Counted from the first letter of the stretch, positions 15,314 to 28,558 are shown. The stretch: DNA of 64,000 nucleotides from Balanoglossus misakiensis (GCA_040954595.2 CM082586.2:806001-870000), one strand, 5' to 3'. The notes: generated by a model from the sequence alone, not told the origin. Numbers and translations are program-made.

Positions 15314-15550
15314 TTTTCACGATTTTCCTGAGCTATAACCCATGGTTTTTTCAAAAAATCACCAAATTTCGAAAATTCCCAAAGTCGAAAAATCGTCGAT
15401 TTTTCACGATTTTCCTGAGCTATAACCCATGGTTTTTTCAAAAAATCACCAAATTTCGAAAATTCCCAAAGTCGAAAAATCGTCGATTTTTCACGATTTT
15501 CCTGAGCTATAACCCATGGTTTTTTCAAAAAATCACCAAATTTCGAAATT

Positions 15551-18500
15551 CCCAAAGTCGAAAAATCGTCGATTTTTCACGATTTTCCTGAGCTATAACC
15601 CATGGTTTTTTCAAAAAAATCACCAAATTTCGAAAATTCCCAAAGTCGAAAAATCGTCGATTTTTCGCGATTTTCCTGAGCTATAACCCATGGTTTTTTC
15701 AAAAAATCACCAAATTTCGAAAATACGCAAAGTCGAAAAATCGTCGATTTTTCACGATTTTCCTGAGCTATAACCCATGGCTTTTTCAAAAAAATCACCA
15801 AATTTCGAAAATTCCCAAAGTCGAAAAATCGTCGATTTTTCGCGATTTTCCTGAGCTATAACCCATGGTTTTTTCAAAAAATCACCAAATTTCGAAAATA
15901 CGCAAAGTCGAAAAATCGTCGATTTTTCGCGATTTTCCTGAGCTATAACCCATGGTTTTTTCAAAAAATCACCAAATTTTGAAAATTCCCAAAGTCGAAA
16001 AATCGTCGATTTTTCGCGATTTTCCTGAGCTATAACCCATGTTTTTTTCAAAAAATCACCAAATTTTGAAAATTCCCAAAGTCGAAAAATCGTCGATTTT
16101 TCGCGATTTTCCTGAGCTATAACCCATGGTTTTTTCAAAAAATCACCAAATTTCGATAAATCGCAAAGTCGAAAAATCGTCGATTTTTCGCGATTTTCCT
16201 GAGCTATAACCCATGGTTTTTTCAAAAAATCACCAAATTTCGAAAAATCGCAAAGTCGAAAAATCGTCGATTTTTCGCGATTTTCCTGAGCTATAACCCA
16301 TGGTTTTTTCAAAAAATCACCAAATTTCGAAAAATCGCAAAGTCGAAAAATCGTCGATTTTTCGCGATTTTCCTGAGCTATAACCCATGGTTTTTTTAAA
16401 AAATCACCAAATTTCGAAAAATCGCAAAGTCGTCGATTTTTCGCGATTTTCCTGAGCTATAACCCATGGTTTTTTCAAAAAATCACCAAATTTCGAAAAA
16501 TCGCAAAGTCGTCGATTTTTCGCGATTTTCCTGAGCTATAACCCATGGTTTTTTTTCAAAAAATCACCAAATTTCGAAAATTCCCAAAGTCGAAAAATCG
16601 TCGATTTTTCGCGATTTTCCTGAGCTATAACCCATGGTTTTTTCAAAAAATCACCAAATTTCGAAAATTCCCAAAGTCGAAAAATCGTCGATTTTTCGCG
16701 ATTTTCCTGAGCTATAACCCATGGTTTTTTCAAAAAATCACCAAATTTTGAAAATTCCCAAAGTCGAAAAATCGTCGATTTTTCGCGATTTTCCTGAGCT
16801 ATAACCCATGGTTTTTTCAAAAAATCACCAAATTTCGAAAATTCCCAAAGTCGAAAAATCGTCGATTTTTCGCGATTTTCCTGAGCTATAACCCATGGTT
16901 TTTTCAAAAAATCACCAAATTTCGAAAATTCCCAAAGTCGAAAAATCGTCGATTTTTCGCGATTTTCCTGAGCTATAACCCATGGTTTTTTCAAAAAATC
17001 ACCAAATTTTGAAAATTCCCAAAGTCGAAAAATCGTCGATTTTTCGCGATTTTCCTGAGCTATAACCCATGTTTTTTTCAAAAAATCACCAAATTTTGAA
17101 AATTCCCAAAGTCGAAAAATCGTCGATTTTTCGCGATTTTCCTGAGCTATAACCCATGGTTTTTTCAAAAAATCACCAAATTTCGAAAAATCGCAAAGTC
17201 GAAAAATCGTCGATTTTTCGCGATTTTCCTGAGCTATAACCCATGGTTTTTTCAAAAAATCACCAAATTTCGATAAATCGCAAAGTCGAAAAATCGTCGA
17301 TTTTTGGCGATTTTCCTGAGCTATAACCCATGGTTTTTTCAAAAAATCACCAAATTTCGAAAAATCGCAAAGTCGAAAAATCGTCGATTTTTCGCGATTT
17401 TCCTGAGCTATAACCCATGGTTTTTTCAAAAAATCACCAAATTTCGAAAAATCGCAAAGTCGAAAAATCGTCGATTTTTCGCGATTTTCCTGAGCTATAA
17501 CCCATGGTTTTTTTAAAAAATCACCAAATTTCGAAAAATCGCAAAGTCGTCGATTTTTCGCGATTTTCCTGAGCTATAACCCATGGTTTTTTCAAAAAAT
17601 CACCAAATTTCGAAAAATCGCAAAGTCGTCGATTTTTCGCGATTTTCCTGAGCTATAACCCATGGTTTTTTCAAAAAATCACCAAATTTCGAAAATTCGC
17701 AAAGTCGAAAAATCGTCGATTTTTCGCGATTTTCCTGAGCTATAACCCATGGTTTTTTTCAAAAAATCACCAAATTTCGAATATTCCCAAAGTCGAAAAA
17801 TCGTCGATTTTTCGCGATTTTCCTGAGCTATAACCCATGGTTTTTTCAAAAAATCACCAAATTTCGAAAATTCCCAAAGTCGAAAAATCGTCGATTTTTC
17901 GCGATTTTCCTGAGCTATAACCCATGGTTTTTTCAAAAAATCACCAAATTTTGAAAATTCCCAAAGTCGAAAAATCGTCGATTTTTCGCGATTTTCCTGA
18001 GCTATAACCCATGGTTTTTTCAAAAAATCACCAAATTTCGAAAATTCCTAAAGTCGAAAAATCGTCGATTTTTCGCGATTTTCCTGAGCTATAACCCATT
18101 GTTTTTTCAAAAAATCACCAAATTTCGAAAATTCCCAAAGTCGAAAAATCGTCGATTTTTCGCGATTGTCCTGAGCTATAACCCATGGTTTTTTCAAAAA
18201 ATCACCAAATTTCGAAAATTCCCAAAGTCGAAAAATCGTCGATTTTTCGCGATTTTCCTGAGCTATAACCCATGGTTTTTTCAAAAAATCACCAAATTTC
18301 GAAAATTCCCAAAGTCGAAAAATCGTCGATTTTTCGCGATTTTCCTGAGCTATAACCCATGGTTTTTTCAAAAAATCACCAAATTTTGAAAATTCCCAAA
18401 GTCGAAAAATCGTCGATTTTTCGCGATTTTCCTGAGCTATAACCCATGTTTTTTTCAAAAAATCACCAAATTTTGAAAATTCCCAAAGTCGAAAAATCGT

Positions 18501-19106
18501 CGATTTTTCGCGATTTTCCTGAGCTATAACCCATGGTTTTTTCAAAAAATAACCAAATTTCGAAAAATCGCAAAGTCGAAAAATCGTCGATTTTTCGCGA
18601 TTTTCCTGAGCTATAACCCATGGTTTTTTCAAAAAATCACCAAATTTCGAAAAATCGCAAAGTCGAAAAATCGTCGATTTTTCGCGATTTTCCTGAGCTA
18701 TAACCCATGGTTTTTTTAAAAAATCACCAAATTTCGAAAAATCGCAAAGTCGAAAAATCGTCGATTTTTCGCGATTTTCCTGAGCTATAACCCATGGTTT
18801 TTTCAAAAAATCACCAAATTTCGAAAAATCGCAAAGTCGTCGATTTTTCGCGATTTTCCTGAGCTATAACCCATGGTTTTTTCAAAAAATCACCAAATTT
18901 CGAAAATTCGCAAAGTCGAAAATTCGTCGATTTTTCGCGATTTTCCTGAGCTATAACCCATGGTTTTTTTCAAAAAATCACCAAATTTCAAAAATTCCCA
19001 AAGTCGAAAAATCGTCGATTTTTCGCGATTTTCCTGAGCTATAACCCATGGTTTTTTCAAAAAATCACCAAATTTCGAAAATTCCCAAAGTCGAAAAATC
19101 GTCGAT
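15551..19106 (+). repeat. Higher-order repeat block, second long copy
   Basis: Near-identical partner of 11,761-15,313. It is separated from that copy by about 2.7 units of the TTTTTCACGA type (15,314-15,550). It ends just before the 2.5 AATGACC-type units that lead into the strand switch at 19,353. Confidence 0.85.
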
Positions 19107-19300
19107 TTTTTGCGATTTTCCTGAGCTATAACCCATGGTTTTTTCAAAAAATGACCAAATTTCGAAAATTCGCAAAGTCGAAAAATCGTCGATTTTTCGC
19201 GATTTTCCTGAGCTATAACCCATGGTTTTTTCAAAAAATGACCAAATTTTGAAAATTCGCAAAGTCGAAAAATCGTCGATTTTTCGCGATTTTCCTGAGC

Positions 19301-19406
19301 TATAACCCATGGTTTTTTCAAAAAATGACCAAATTTTGAAAATTCGCAAAGTCGAAAAATCGTTTTTTCAAAATTTGGTCATTTTTTGAAAAAACCATGG
19401 GTTATA
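19301..19406. repeat. Inverted junction (palindrome) between forward and reversed arrays
   Basis: The left arm 19,301-19,342 (TATAACCCATGG to TTTTGAAAA) is the exact reverse complement of 19,365-19,406, around a 22-nt non-palindromic spacer at 19,343-19,364. The arms stay related outward for about 2.5 units: the left units from about 19,136 carry the same AATGACC and TTCGCAAAG variants as the right array. Further left the array changes to AATCACC units. Confidence 0.95.
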
Positions 19407-22400
19407 GCTCAGGAAAATCGCGAAAAATCGACGATTTTTCGACTTTGCGAATTTTCAAAATTTGGTCATTTTTTGAAAAAACCATGGGTTATAGCTCAGG
19501 AAAATCGCGAAAAATCGACGATTTTTCGACTTTGCGAATTTTCAAAATTTGGTCATTTTTTGAAAAAACCATGGGTTATAGCTCAGGAAAATCGCGAAAA
19601 ATCGACGATTTTTCGACTTTGCGAATTTTCAAAATTTGGTCATTTTTTGAAAAAACCATGGGTTATAGCTCAGGAAAATCGCGAAAAATCGACGATTTTT
19701 CGACTTTGCGAATTTTCAAAATTTGGTCATTTTTTGAAAAAACCATGGGTTATAGCTCAGGAAAATCGCGAAAAATCGACGATTTTTCGACTTTGCGAAT
19801 TTTCAAAATTTGGTCATTTTTTGAAAAAACCATGGGTTATAGCTCAGGAAAATCGCGAAAAATCGACGATTTTTCGACTTTGCGAATTTTCAAAATTTGG
19901 TCATTTTTTGAAAAAACCATGGGTTATAGCTCAGGAAAATCGCGAAAAATCGACGATTTTTCGACATTGCGAATTTTCAAAATTTGGTCATTTTTTGAAA
20001 AAACCATGGGTTATAGCTCAGGAAAATCGCGAAAAATCGACGATTTTTCGACATTGCGAATTTTCAAAATTTGGTCATTTTTTGAAAAAACCATGGGTTA
20101 TAGCTCAGGAAAATCGCGAAAAATCGACGATTTTTCGACTTTGCGAATTTTCAAAATTTGGTCATTTTTTGAAAAAACCATGGGTTATAGCTCAGGAAAA
20201 TCGCGAAAAATCGACGATTTTTCGACTTTGCGAATTTTCAAAATTTGGTCATTTTTTGAAAAAACCATGGGTTATAGCTCAGGAAAATCGCGAAAAATCG
20301 ACGATTTTTCGACTTTGCGAATTTTCAAAATTTGGTCATTTTTTGAAAAAACCATGGGTTATAGCTCAGGAAAATCGCGAAAAATCGACGATTTTTCGAC
20401 TTTGCGAATTTTCAAAATTTGGTCATTTTTTGAAAAAACCATGGGTTATAGCTCAGGAAAATCGCGAAAAATCGACGATTTTTCGACTTTGCGAATTTTC
20501 AAAATTTGGTCATTTTTTGAAAAAACCATGGGTTATAGCTCAGGAAAATCGCGAAAAATCGACGATTTTTCGACTTTGCGAATTTTCAAAATTTGGTCAT
20601 TTTTTGAAAAAACCATGGGTTATAGCTCAGGAAAATCGTGAAAAATCGACGATTTTTCGACTTTGCGAATTTTCAAAATTTTGTCATTTTTTGAAAAAAC
20701 CATGGGTTATAGCTCAGGAAAATCGCGAAAAATCGACGATTTTTCGACTTTGCGAATTTTCAAAATTTGGTCATTTTTTGAAAAAACCATGGGTTATAGC
20801 TCAGGAAAATCGCGAAAAATCGACGATTTTTCGACTTTGCGAATTTTCAAAATTTGGTCATTTTTTGAAAAAACCATGGGTTATAGCTCAGGAAAATCGC
20901 GAAAAATCGACGATTTTTCGACTTTGCGAATTTTCAAAATTTGGTCATTTTTTGAAAAAACCATGGGTTATAGCTCAGGAAAATCGCGAAAAATCGACGA
21001 TTTTTCGACTTTGCGAATTTTCAAAATTTGGTCATTTTTTGAAAAAACCATGGGTTATAGCTCAGGAAAATCGCGAAAAATCGACGATTTTTCGACTTTG
21101 CGAATTTTCAAAATTTGGTCATTTTTTGAAAAAACCATGGGTTATAGCTCAGGAAAATCGCGAAAAATCGACGATTTTTCGACTTTGCGAATTTTCAAAA
21201 TTTTGTCATTTTTTGAAAAAACCATGGGTTATAGCTCAGGAAAATCGCGAAAAATCGACGATTTTTCGACTTTGCGAATTTTCAAAATTTGGTCATTTTT
21301 TGAAAAAACCATGGGTTATAGCTCAGGAAAATCGCGAAAAATCGACGATTTTTCGACTTTGCGAATTTTCAAAATTTGGTCATTTTTTGAAAAAAACATG
21401 GGTTATAGCTCAGGAAAATCGCGAAAAATCGACGATTTTTCGACTTTGCGAATTTTCAAAATTTGGTCATTTTTTGAAAAAACCATGGGTTATAGCTCAG
21501 GAAAATCGCGAAAAATCGACGATTTTTCGACTTTGCGAATTTTCAAAATTTGGTCATTTTTTGAAAAAACCATGGGTTATAGCTCAGGAAAATCGCGAAA
21601 AATCGACGATTTTTCGACTTTGCGAATTTTCAAAATTTGGTCATTTTTTGAAAAAACCATGGGTTATAGCTCAGGAAAATCGCGAAAAATCGACGATTTT
21701 TCGACTTTGCGAATTTTCAAAATTTGGTCATTTTTTGAAAAAACCATGGGTTATAGCTCAGGAAAATCGCGAAAAATCGACGATTTTTCGACATTGCGAA
21801 TTTTCAAAATTTGGTCATTTTTTGAAAAAACCATGGGTTATAGCTCAGGAAAATCGCGAAAAATCGACGATTTTTCGACTTTGCGAATTTTCAAAATTTG
21901 GTCATTTTTTGAAAAAACCATGGGATATAGCTCAGGAAAATCGCGAAAAATCGACGATTTTTCGACTTTGCGAATTTTCAAAATTTGGTCATTTTTTGAA
22001 AAAACCATGGGTTATAGCTCAGGAAAATCGCGAAAAATCGACGATTTTTCGACTTTGCGAATTTTCAAAATTTGGTCATTTTTTGAAAAAACCATGGGTT
22101 ATAGCTCAGGAAAATCGCGAAAAATCGACGATTTTTCGACTTTGCGAATTTTCAAAATTTGGTCATTTTTTGAAAAAACCATGGGTTATAGCTCAGGAAA
22201 ATCGCGAAAAATCGACGATTTTTCGACTTTGCGAATTTTCAAAATTTGGTCATTTTTTGAAAAAACCATGGGTTATAGCTCAGGAAAATCGCGAAAAATC
22301 GACGATTTTTCGACTTTGCGAATTTTCAAAATTTGGTCATTTTTTGAAAAAACCATGGGTTATAGCTCAGGAAAATCGCGAAAAATCGACGATTTTTCGA

Positions 22401-24760
22401 CTTTGCGAATTTTCAAAATTTGGTCATTTTTTGAAAAAACCATGGGTTATAGCTCAGGAAAATCGCGAAAAATCGACGATTTTTCGACTTTGCGAATTTT
22501 CAAAATTTGGTCATTTTTTGAAAAAACCATGGGTTATAGCTCAGGAAAATCGCGAAAAATCGACGATTTTTCGACTTTGCGAATTTTCAAAATTTGGTCA
22601 TTTTTTGAAAAAACCATGGGTTATAGCTCAGGAAAATCGCGAAAAATCGACGATTTTTCGACTTTGCGAATTTTCAAAATTTGGTCATTTTTTGAAAAAA
22701 CCATGGGTTATAGCTCAGGAAAATCGCGAAAAATCGACGATTTTTCGACTTTGCGAATTTTCAAAATTTGGTCATTTTTTGAAAAAACCATGGGTTATAG
22801 CTCAGGAAAATCGCGAAAAATCGACGATTTTTCGACTTTGCGAATTTTCAAAATTTGGTCATTTTTTGAAAAAACCATGGGTTATAGCTCAGGAAAATCG
22901 CGAAAAATCGACGATTTTTCGACTTTGCGAATTTTCAAAATTTGGTCATTTTTTGAAAAAACCATGGGTTATAGCTCAGGAAAATCGCGAAAAATCGACG
23001 ATTTTTCGACTTTGCGAATTTTCAAAATTTGGTCATTTTTTGAAAAAACCATGGGTTATAGCTCAGGAAAATCGCGAAAAATCGACGATTTTTCGACTTT
23101 GCGAATTTTCAAAATTTGGTCATTTTTTGAAAAAACCATGGGTTATAGCTCAGGAAAATCGCGAAAAATCGACGATTTTTCGACTTTGCGAATTTTCAAA
23201 ATTTGGTCATTTTTTGAAAAAACCATGGGTTATAGCTCAGGAAAATCGCGAAAAATCGACGATTTTTCGACTTTGCGAATTTTCAAAATTTGGTCATTTT
23301 TTGAAAAAAACATGGGTTATAGCTCAGGAAAATCGCGAAAAATCGACGATTTTTCGACTTTGCGAATTTTCAAAATTTGGTCATTTTTTGAAAAAACCAT
23401 GGGTTATAGCTCAGGAAAATCGCGAAAAATCGACGATTTTTCGACTTTGCGAATTTTCAAAATTTGGTCATTTTTTGAAAAAACCATGGGTTATAGCTCA
23501 GGAAAATCGCGAAAAATCGACGATTTTTCGACTTTGCGAATTTTCAAAATTTGGTCATTTTTTGAAAAAAACATGGGTTATAGCTCAGGAAAATCGCGAA
23601 AAATCGACGATTTTTCGACTTTGCGAATTTTCAAAATTTGGTCATTTTTTGAAAAAACCATGGGTTATAGCTCAGGAAAATCGCGAAAAATCGACGATTT
23701 TTCGACTTTGCGAATTTTCAAAATTTGGTCATTTTTTGAAAAAACCATGGGTTATAGCTCAGGAAAATCGCGAAAAATCGACGATTTTTCGACTTTGCGA
23801 ATTTTCAAAATTTTGTCATTTTTTGAAAAAACCATGGGTTATAGCTCAGGAAAATCGTGAAAAATCGACGATTTTTCGACTTTGCGAATTTTCAAAATTT
23901 GGTCATTTTTTGAAAAAACCATGGGTTATAGCTCAGGAAAATCGCGAAAAATCGACGATTTTTCGACTTTGCGAATTTTCAAAATTTGGTCATTTTTTGA
24001 AAAAACCATGGGTTATAGCTCAGGAAAATCGCGAAAAATCGACGATTTTTCGACTTTGCGAATTTTCAAAATTTGGTCATTTTTTGAAAAAACCATGGGT
24101 TATAGCTCAGGAAAATCGCGAAAAATCGACGATTTTTCGACTTTGCGAATTTTCAAAATTTGGTCATTTTTTGAAAAAACCATGGGTTATAGCTCAGGAA
24201 AATCGCGAAAAATCGACGATTTTTCGACTTTGCGAATTTTCAAAATTTGGTCATTTTTTGAAAAAACCATGGGTTATAGCTCAGGAAAATCGCGAAAAAT
24301 CGACGATTTTTCGACTTTGCGAATTTTCAAAATTTGGTCATTTTTTGAAAAAAACATGGGTTATAGCTCAGGAAAATCGCGAAAAATCGACGATTTTTCG
24401 ACTTTGCGAATTTTCAAAATTTGGTCATTTTTTGAAAAAACCATGGGTTATAGCTCAGGAAAATCGCGAAAAATCGACGATTTTTCGACTTTGCGAATTT
24501 TCAAAATTTGGTCATTTTTTGAAAAAACCATGGGTTATAGCTCAGGAAAATCGCGAAAAATCGACGATTTTTCGACTTTGCGAATTTTCAAAATTTTGTC
24601 ATTTTTTGAAAAAACCATGGGTTATAGCTCAGGAAAATCGCGAAAAATCGACGATTTTTCGACTTTGCGAATTTTCAAAATTTGGTCATTTTTTGAAAAA
24701 ACCATGGGTTATAGCTCAGGAAAATCGCGAAAAATCCACGATTTTTCGACTTTGCGAATT
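19354..24760 (-). repeat. Satellite array, subfamily C (87-bp units, reversed)
   Basis: About 62 units of 87 bp read as the reverse complement of subfamily A. They are marked by AATGACC, TTTTGAAAATTCGC and TTTTTCGCGA (given in unit orientation). It is the most uniform part of the satellite: only scattered substitutions recur, such as ACATTGCG, TTTTGTC for TTTGGTC, AACATGGG and TCGTGAAA. Some of these recur 783 bp (9 units) apart near the right end. Because 87 is 29 codons and the unit has no stop in two plus-strand frames, frames of 1,807 and 1,065 codons are open here; these are not genes. Confidence 0.97.
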
Positions 24761-26215
24761 TTCGAAATTTCGTAATTTTTTGATAAAAACCATAGGTTAT
24801 AGCCCATGAAAATCATCAAGAAATGACAATTTTTAGACTTTGCGAATTTTCGAAATTTAGTGATTTTTGATAAAAACCATGGGTTATAGCTCATGAAAAT
24901 CATCCAGAAATGATAATATTTCGACTTTGCGAATTTTCGAAATTTGGTGATTTTTTGATAAAAACCATGGGTTATAGCTCATGAAAATCATCCAGAAATG
25001 ACAATTTTTCGACTTTGCGAATTTTCGAAATTTGGTGATTTTTTGATAAAAACCATGGGTTATAGCTCATGAAAATCATCCAGAAATGATAATTTTTCGA
25101 CTTTGCGAATTTTCGAAATTTGGTGATTTTTTGATAAAAACCATGGGTTATAGCTCATGAAAATCATCCAGAAATGACAATTTTTCGACTTTGCGAATTT
25201 TCGAAATTTGGTGATTTTTTGATAAAAACCATGGGTTATAGCTCATGAAAAACACCCAGAAATGACAATTTTTCGACTTTGCGAATTTTCGAAATTTAGT
25301 GATTTTTGATAAAAACCATGGGTTATAGCTCATGAAAATCATCCAGAAATGATAATATTTCGACTTTGCGAATTTTGGAAATTTGGTGATTTTTTGATAA
25401 AAACCATGGGTTATAGCTCATGAAAATCATCCAGAAATGATAATATTTCGACTTTGCGAATTTTCGAAATTTGGTGATTTTTTGATAAAAACCATGGGTT
25501 ATAGCTCATGAAAATCATCCAGAAATGACAATTTTTCGACTTTGCGAATTTTCGAAATTTGGTGATTTTTTGATAAAAACCATTGGTTATAGCTCATGAA
25601 AATCATCCAGAAATGACAATTTTTCGACTTTGCGAATTTTCGAAATTTGGTGATTTTTTGATAAAAACCATGGGTTATAGCTCATGAAAAACACCCAGAA
25701 TTGACAATTTCTCGACTTTGCGAATTTTCGAAATTTGGTGATTTTTTGATAAAAACCATGGGTTATAGCCCATGAAAATCATCCAGAAATGACAATTTTT
25801 CGACTTTGCGAATTTTCAAAATTTGGTGATTTTTTGATAAAAACCATGGGTTATAGCTCATGAAAATCATCCAGAAATGACAATTTTTCGACTTTGCGAA
25901 TTTTCGAAATTTGGTGATTTTTTGATAAAAACCATGGGTTATAGCTCATGAAAATCATCCAGAAATGACAATTTTTCGACTTTGCGAATTCTCGAAATTT
26001 GGTGATTTTTTGATAAAAACCATGGGTTATAGCTCATGAAAATCATCCAGAAATGAAAATTTTTTCGACTTTGCGAATTTTCGAAATTTGGTGATTTTTT
26101 GATAAAAACCATGGGTTATAGCTCATGAAAATCATCCAGAAATGACAATTTTTCGACTTTGCGAATTTTCGAAATTTGGTGTTTTTTTGATAAAAACCAT
26201 GGGTTATAGCTCATG

Positions 26216-28502
26216 AAAAACACCCAGAATTGACAATTTCTCGACTTTGCGAATTTTCGAAATTTGGTGTTTTTTTGATAAAAACCATGGGTTATAGCTC
26301 ATGAAAAACACCCAGAATTGACAATTTCTCGACTTTGCGAATTTTCGAAATTTGGTGATTTTTTGATAAAAACCATGGGTTATAGTCCATGAAAATCATC
26401 AAGAAATGACAATTTTTCGACTTTGCGAATTTTCGAAATTTTGTGATTTTTGATAAAAACCATGTGTTATAGCTCATGAAAATCATCCAGAAATGATAAT
26501 ATTTCGACTTTGCGAATTTTCGAAATTTGGTGATTTTTTGATAAAAACCATGGGTTATAGCTCATGAAAATCATCCAGAAATGACAATTTTTCGACTTTG
26601 CGAATTTTCGAAATTTGGTGATTTTTTGATAAAAACCATGGGTTATAGCTCATGAAAATCATCCAGAAATGACAATTTTTCGACTTTGCGAATTTTCGAA
26701 ATTTGGTGATTTTTTGATAAAAACCATGGGTTATAGCTCATGAAAAACACCCAGAATTGACAATTTCTCGACTTTGCGAATTTTCCAAATTTGGTGATTT
26801 TTTGATAAAAACCATGGGTTATAGCCCATGAAAATCATCCAGAAATGACAATTTTTCGACTTTGCTAATTTCAAAATTTGGTGCTTTTTTGATAAAAACC
26901 ATGGGTTATAGCTCATGAAAATCATCCAGAAATGACAATTTTTCGACTTTGCGAATTTTCGAAATTTGGTGATTTTTTGATAAAAACCATGGGTTATAGC
27001 TCATGAAAATCATCCAGAAATGACAATTTTTCGACTTTGCGAATTTTCGAAATTTTGTGATTTTTTGATAAAAACCATGGGTTATAGCTCATGAAAATCA
27101 TCCAGAAATGATAATTTTTTCGACTTTGCGAATTTTCGAAATTTGGTGATTTTTTGATAAAAACCATAGGTTATAGCTCATGAAAATCATCCAGAAATGA
27201 CAATTTTTCGACTTTGCGAATTTTCGAAATTTGGTGTTTTTTTGATAAAAACCATGGGTTATAGCTCATGAAAAACACCCAGAATTGACAATTTCTCGAC
27301 TTTGCGAATTTTCGAAATTTGGTGTTTTTTTGATAAAAACCATGGGTTATAGCTCATGAAAAACACCCAGAATTGACAATTTCTCGACTTTGCGAATTTT
27401 CGAAATTTGGTGATTTTTTGATAAAAACCATGGGTTATAGCCCATGAAAATCATCAAGAAATGACAATTTTTCGACTTTGCGAATTTTCGAAATTTAGTG
27501 ATTTTTGATAAAAACCATGTGTTATAGCTCATGAAAATCATCCAGAAATGACAATTTTTCGACTTTGCGAATTTTCGAAATTTGGTGATTTTTTGATAAA
27601 AACCATGGGTTATAGCTCATGAAAATCATCCAGAAATGACAATTTTTCGACTTTGCGAATTTTCGAAATTTGGTGATTTTTTGATAAAAACCATGGGTTA
27701 TAGCTCATGAAAATCATCCAGAAATGATAATTTTTTCGACTTTGCGAATTTTCGAAATTTGGTGATTTTTTGATAAAAACCATAGGTTATAGCTCATGAA
27801 AATCATCCAGAAATGACAATTTTTCGACTTTGCGAATTTTCGAAATTTGGTGTTTTTTTGATAAAAACCATGGGTTATAGCTCATGAAAAACACCCAGAA
27901 TTGACAATTTCTCGACTTTGCGAATTTTCGAAATTTGGTGTTTTTTTGATAAAAACCATGGGTTATAGCTCATGAAAAACGCCCAGAATTGACAATTTCT
28001 CGACTTTGCGAATTTTCGAAATTTGGTGATTTTTTGATAAAAACCATGGGTTATAGCCCATGAAAATCAACAAGAAATGACAATTTTTCGACTTTGCGAA
28101 TTTTCGAAATTTGGTGATTTTTTGATAAAAACCATGGGTTATAGCTCATGAAAATCATCCAGAAATGACAATTTTTCGACTTTGCGAATTTTCGAAATTT
28201 GGTGATTTTTTGATAAAAACCATGGGTTATAGCTCATGAAAATCATCCAGAAATGACAATTTTTCGACTTTGCGAATTTTCGAAATTTGGTGATTTTTTG
28301 ATAAAAACCATGGGTTATAGCTCATGAAAATCATCCAGAAATGATAATTTTTTCGACTTTGCGAATTTTCGAAATTTGGTGATTTTTTGATAAAAACCAT
28401 GGGTTATAGCTCATGAAAATCATCCAGAAATGACAATTTTTCGACTTTGCGAATTTTCGAAATTTGGTGTTTTTTTGATAAAAACCATGGGTTATAGCTC
28501 AT
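26216..28502 (-). repeat. Higher-order repeats in subfamily D (616 bp and about 1,055 bp)
   Basis: Adjacent pairs of AAACACCCAGAATTGAC units start near 26,216, 27,271 and 27,887, and a single one near 28,503. The 27,271 to 27,887 and 27,887 to 28,503 steps are 616 bp (7 units of 88); the first step is about 1,055 bp (12 units less one base). Companion variants (ACCATGTGTTATAG, ACCATAGG, GATAATTTTTTCG) keep the same relative places. Confidence 0.75.
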
Positions 28503-28558
28503 GAAAAACACCCAGAATTGACAATTTCTCGGCTTTGCGAATTTTCGAAATTTGGTGA

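Larger units (their letters stand above)
1..19353 (+). repeat. Satellite array, subfamily A (87-bp units, forward)
   Basis: About 220 head-to-tail units of 87 bp, each with an NcoI-type CCATGG followed by TTTTTTCAAAAAATCACC, a TTTCGAAAATTC segment, a dyad built on CGAAAAATCG, and the core TGAGCTATAACCC. The array is already in progress at base 1. From the left edge to about 7.2 kb most units read TTTTTCACGA; from about 12 kb most read TTTTTCGCGA, with a mixed zone between. Minor variants include CGCAAAG for CCCAAAG, AATCAGC for AATCACC, and 79-bp units that lack 8 bp of the dyad. No unrelated sequence interrupts it. Open frames of 60-500 codons in it are repeat artefacts. Confidence 0.98.
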
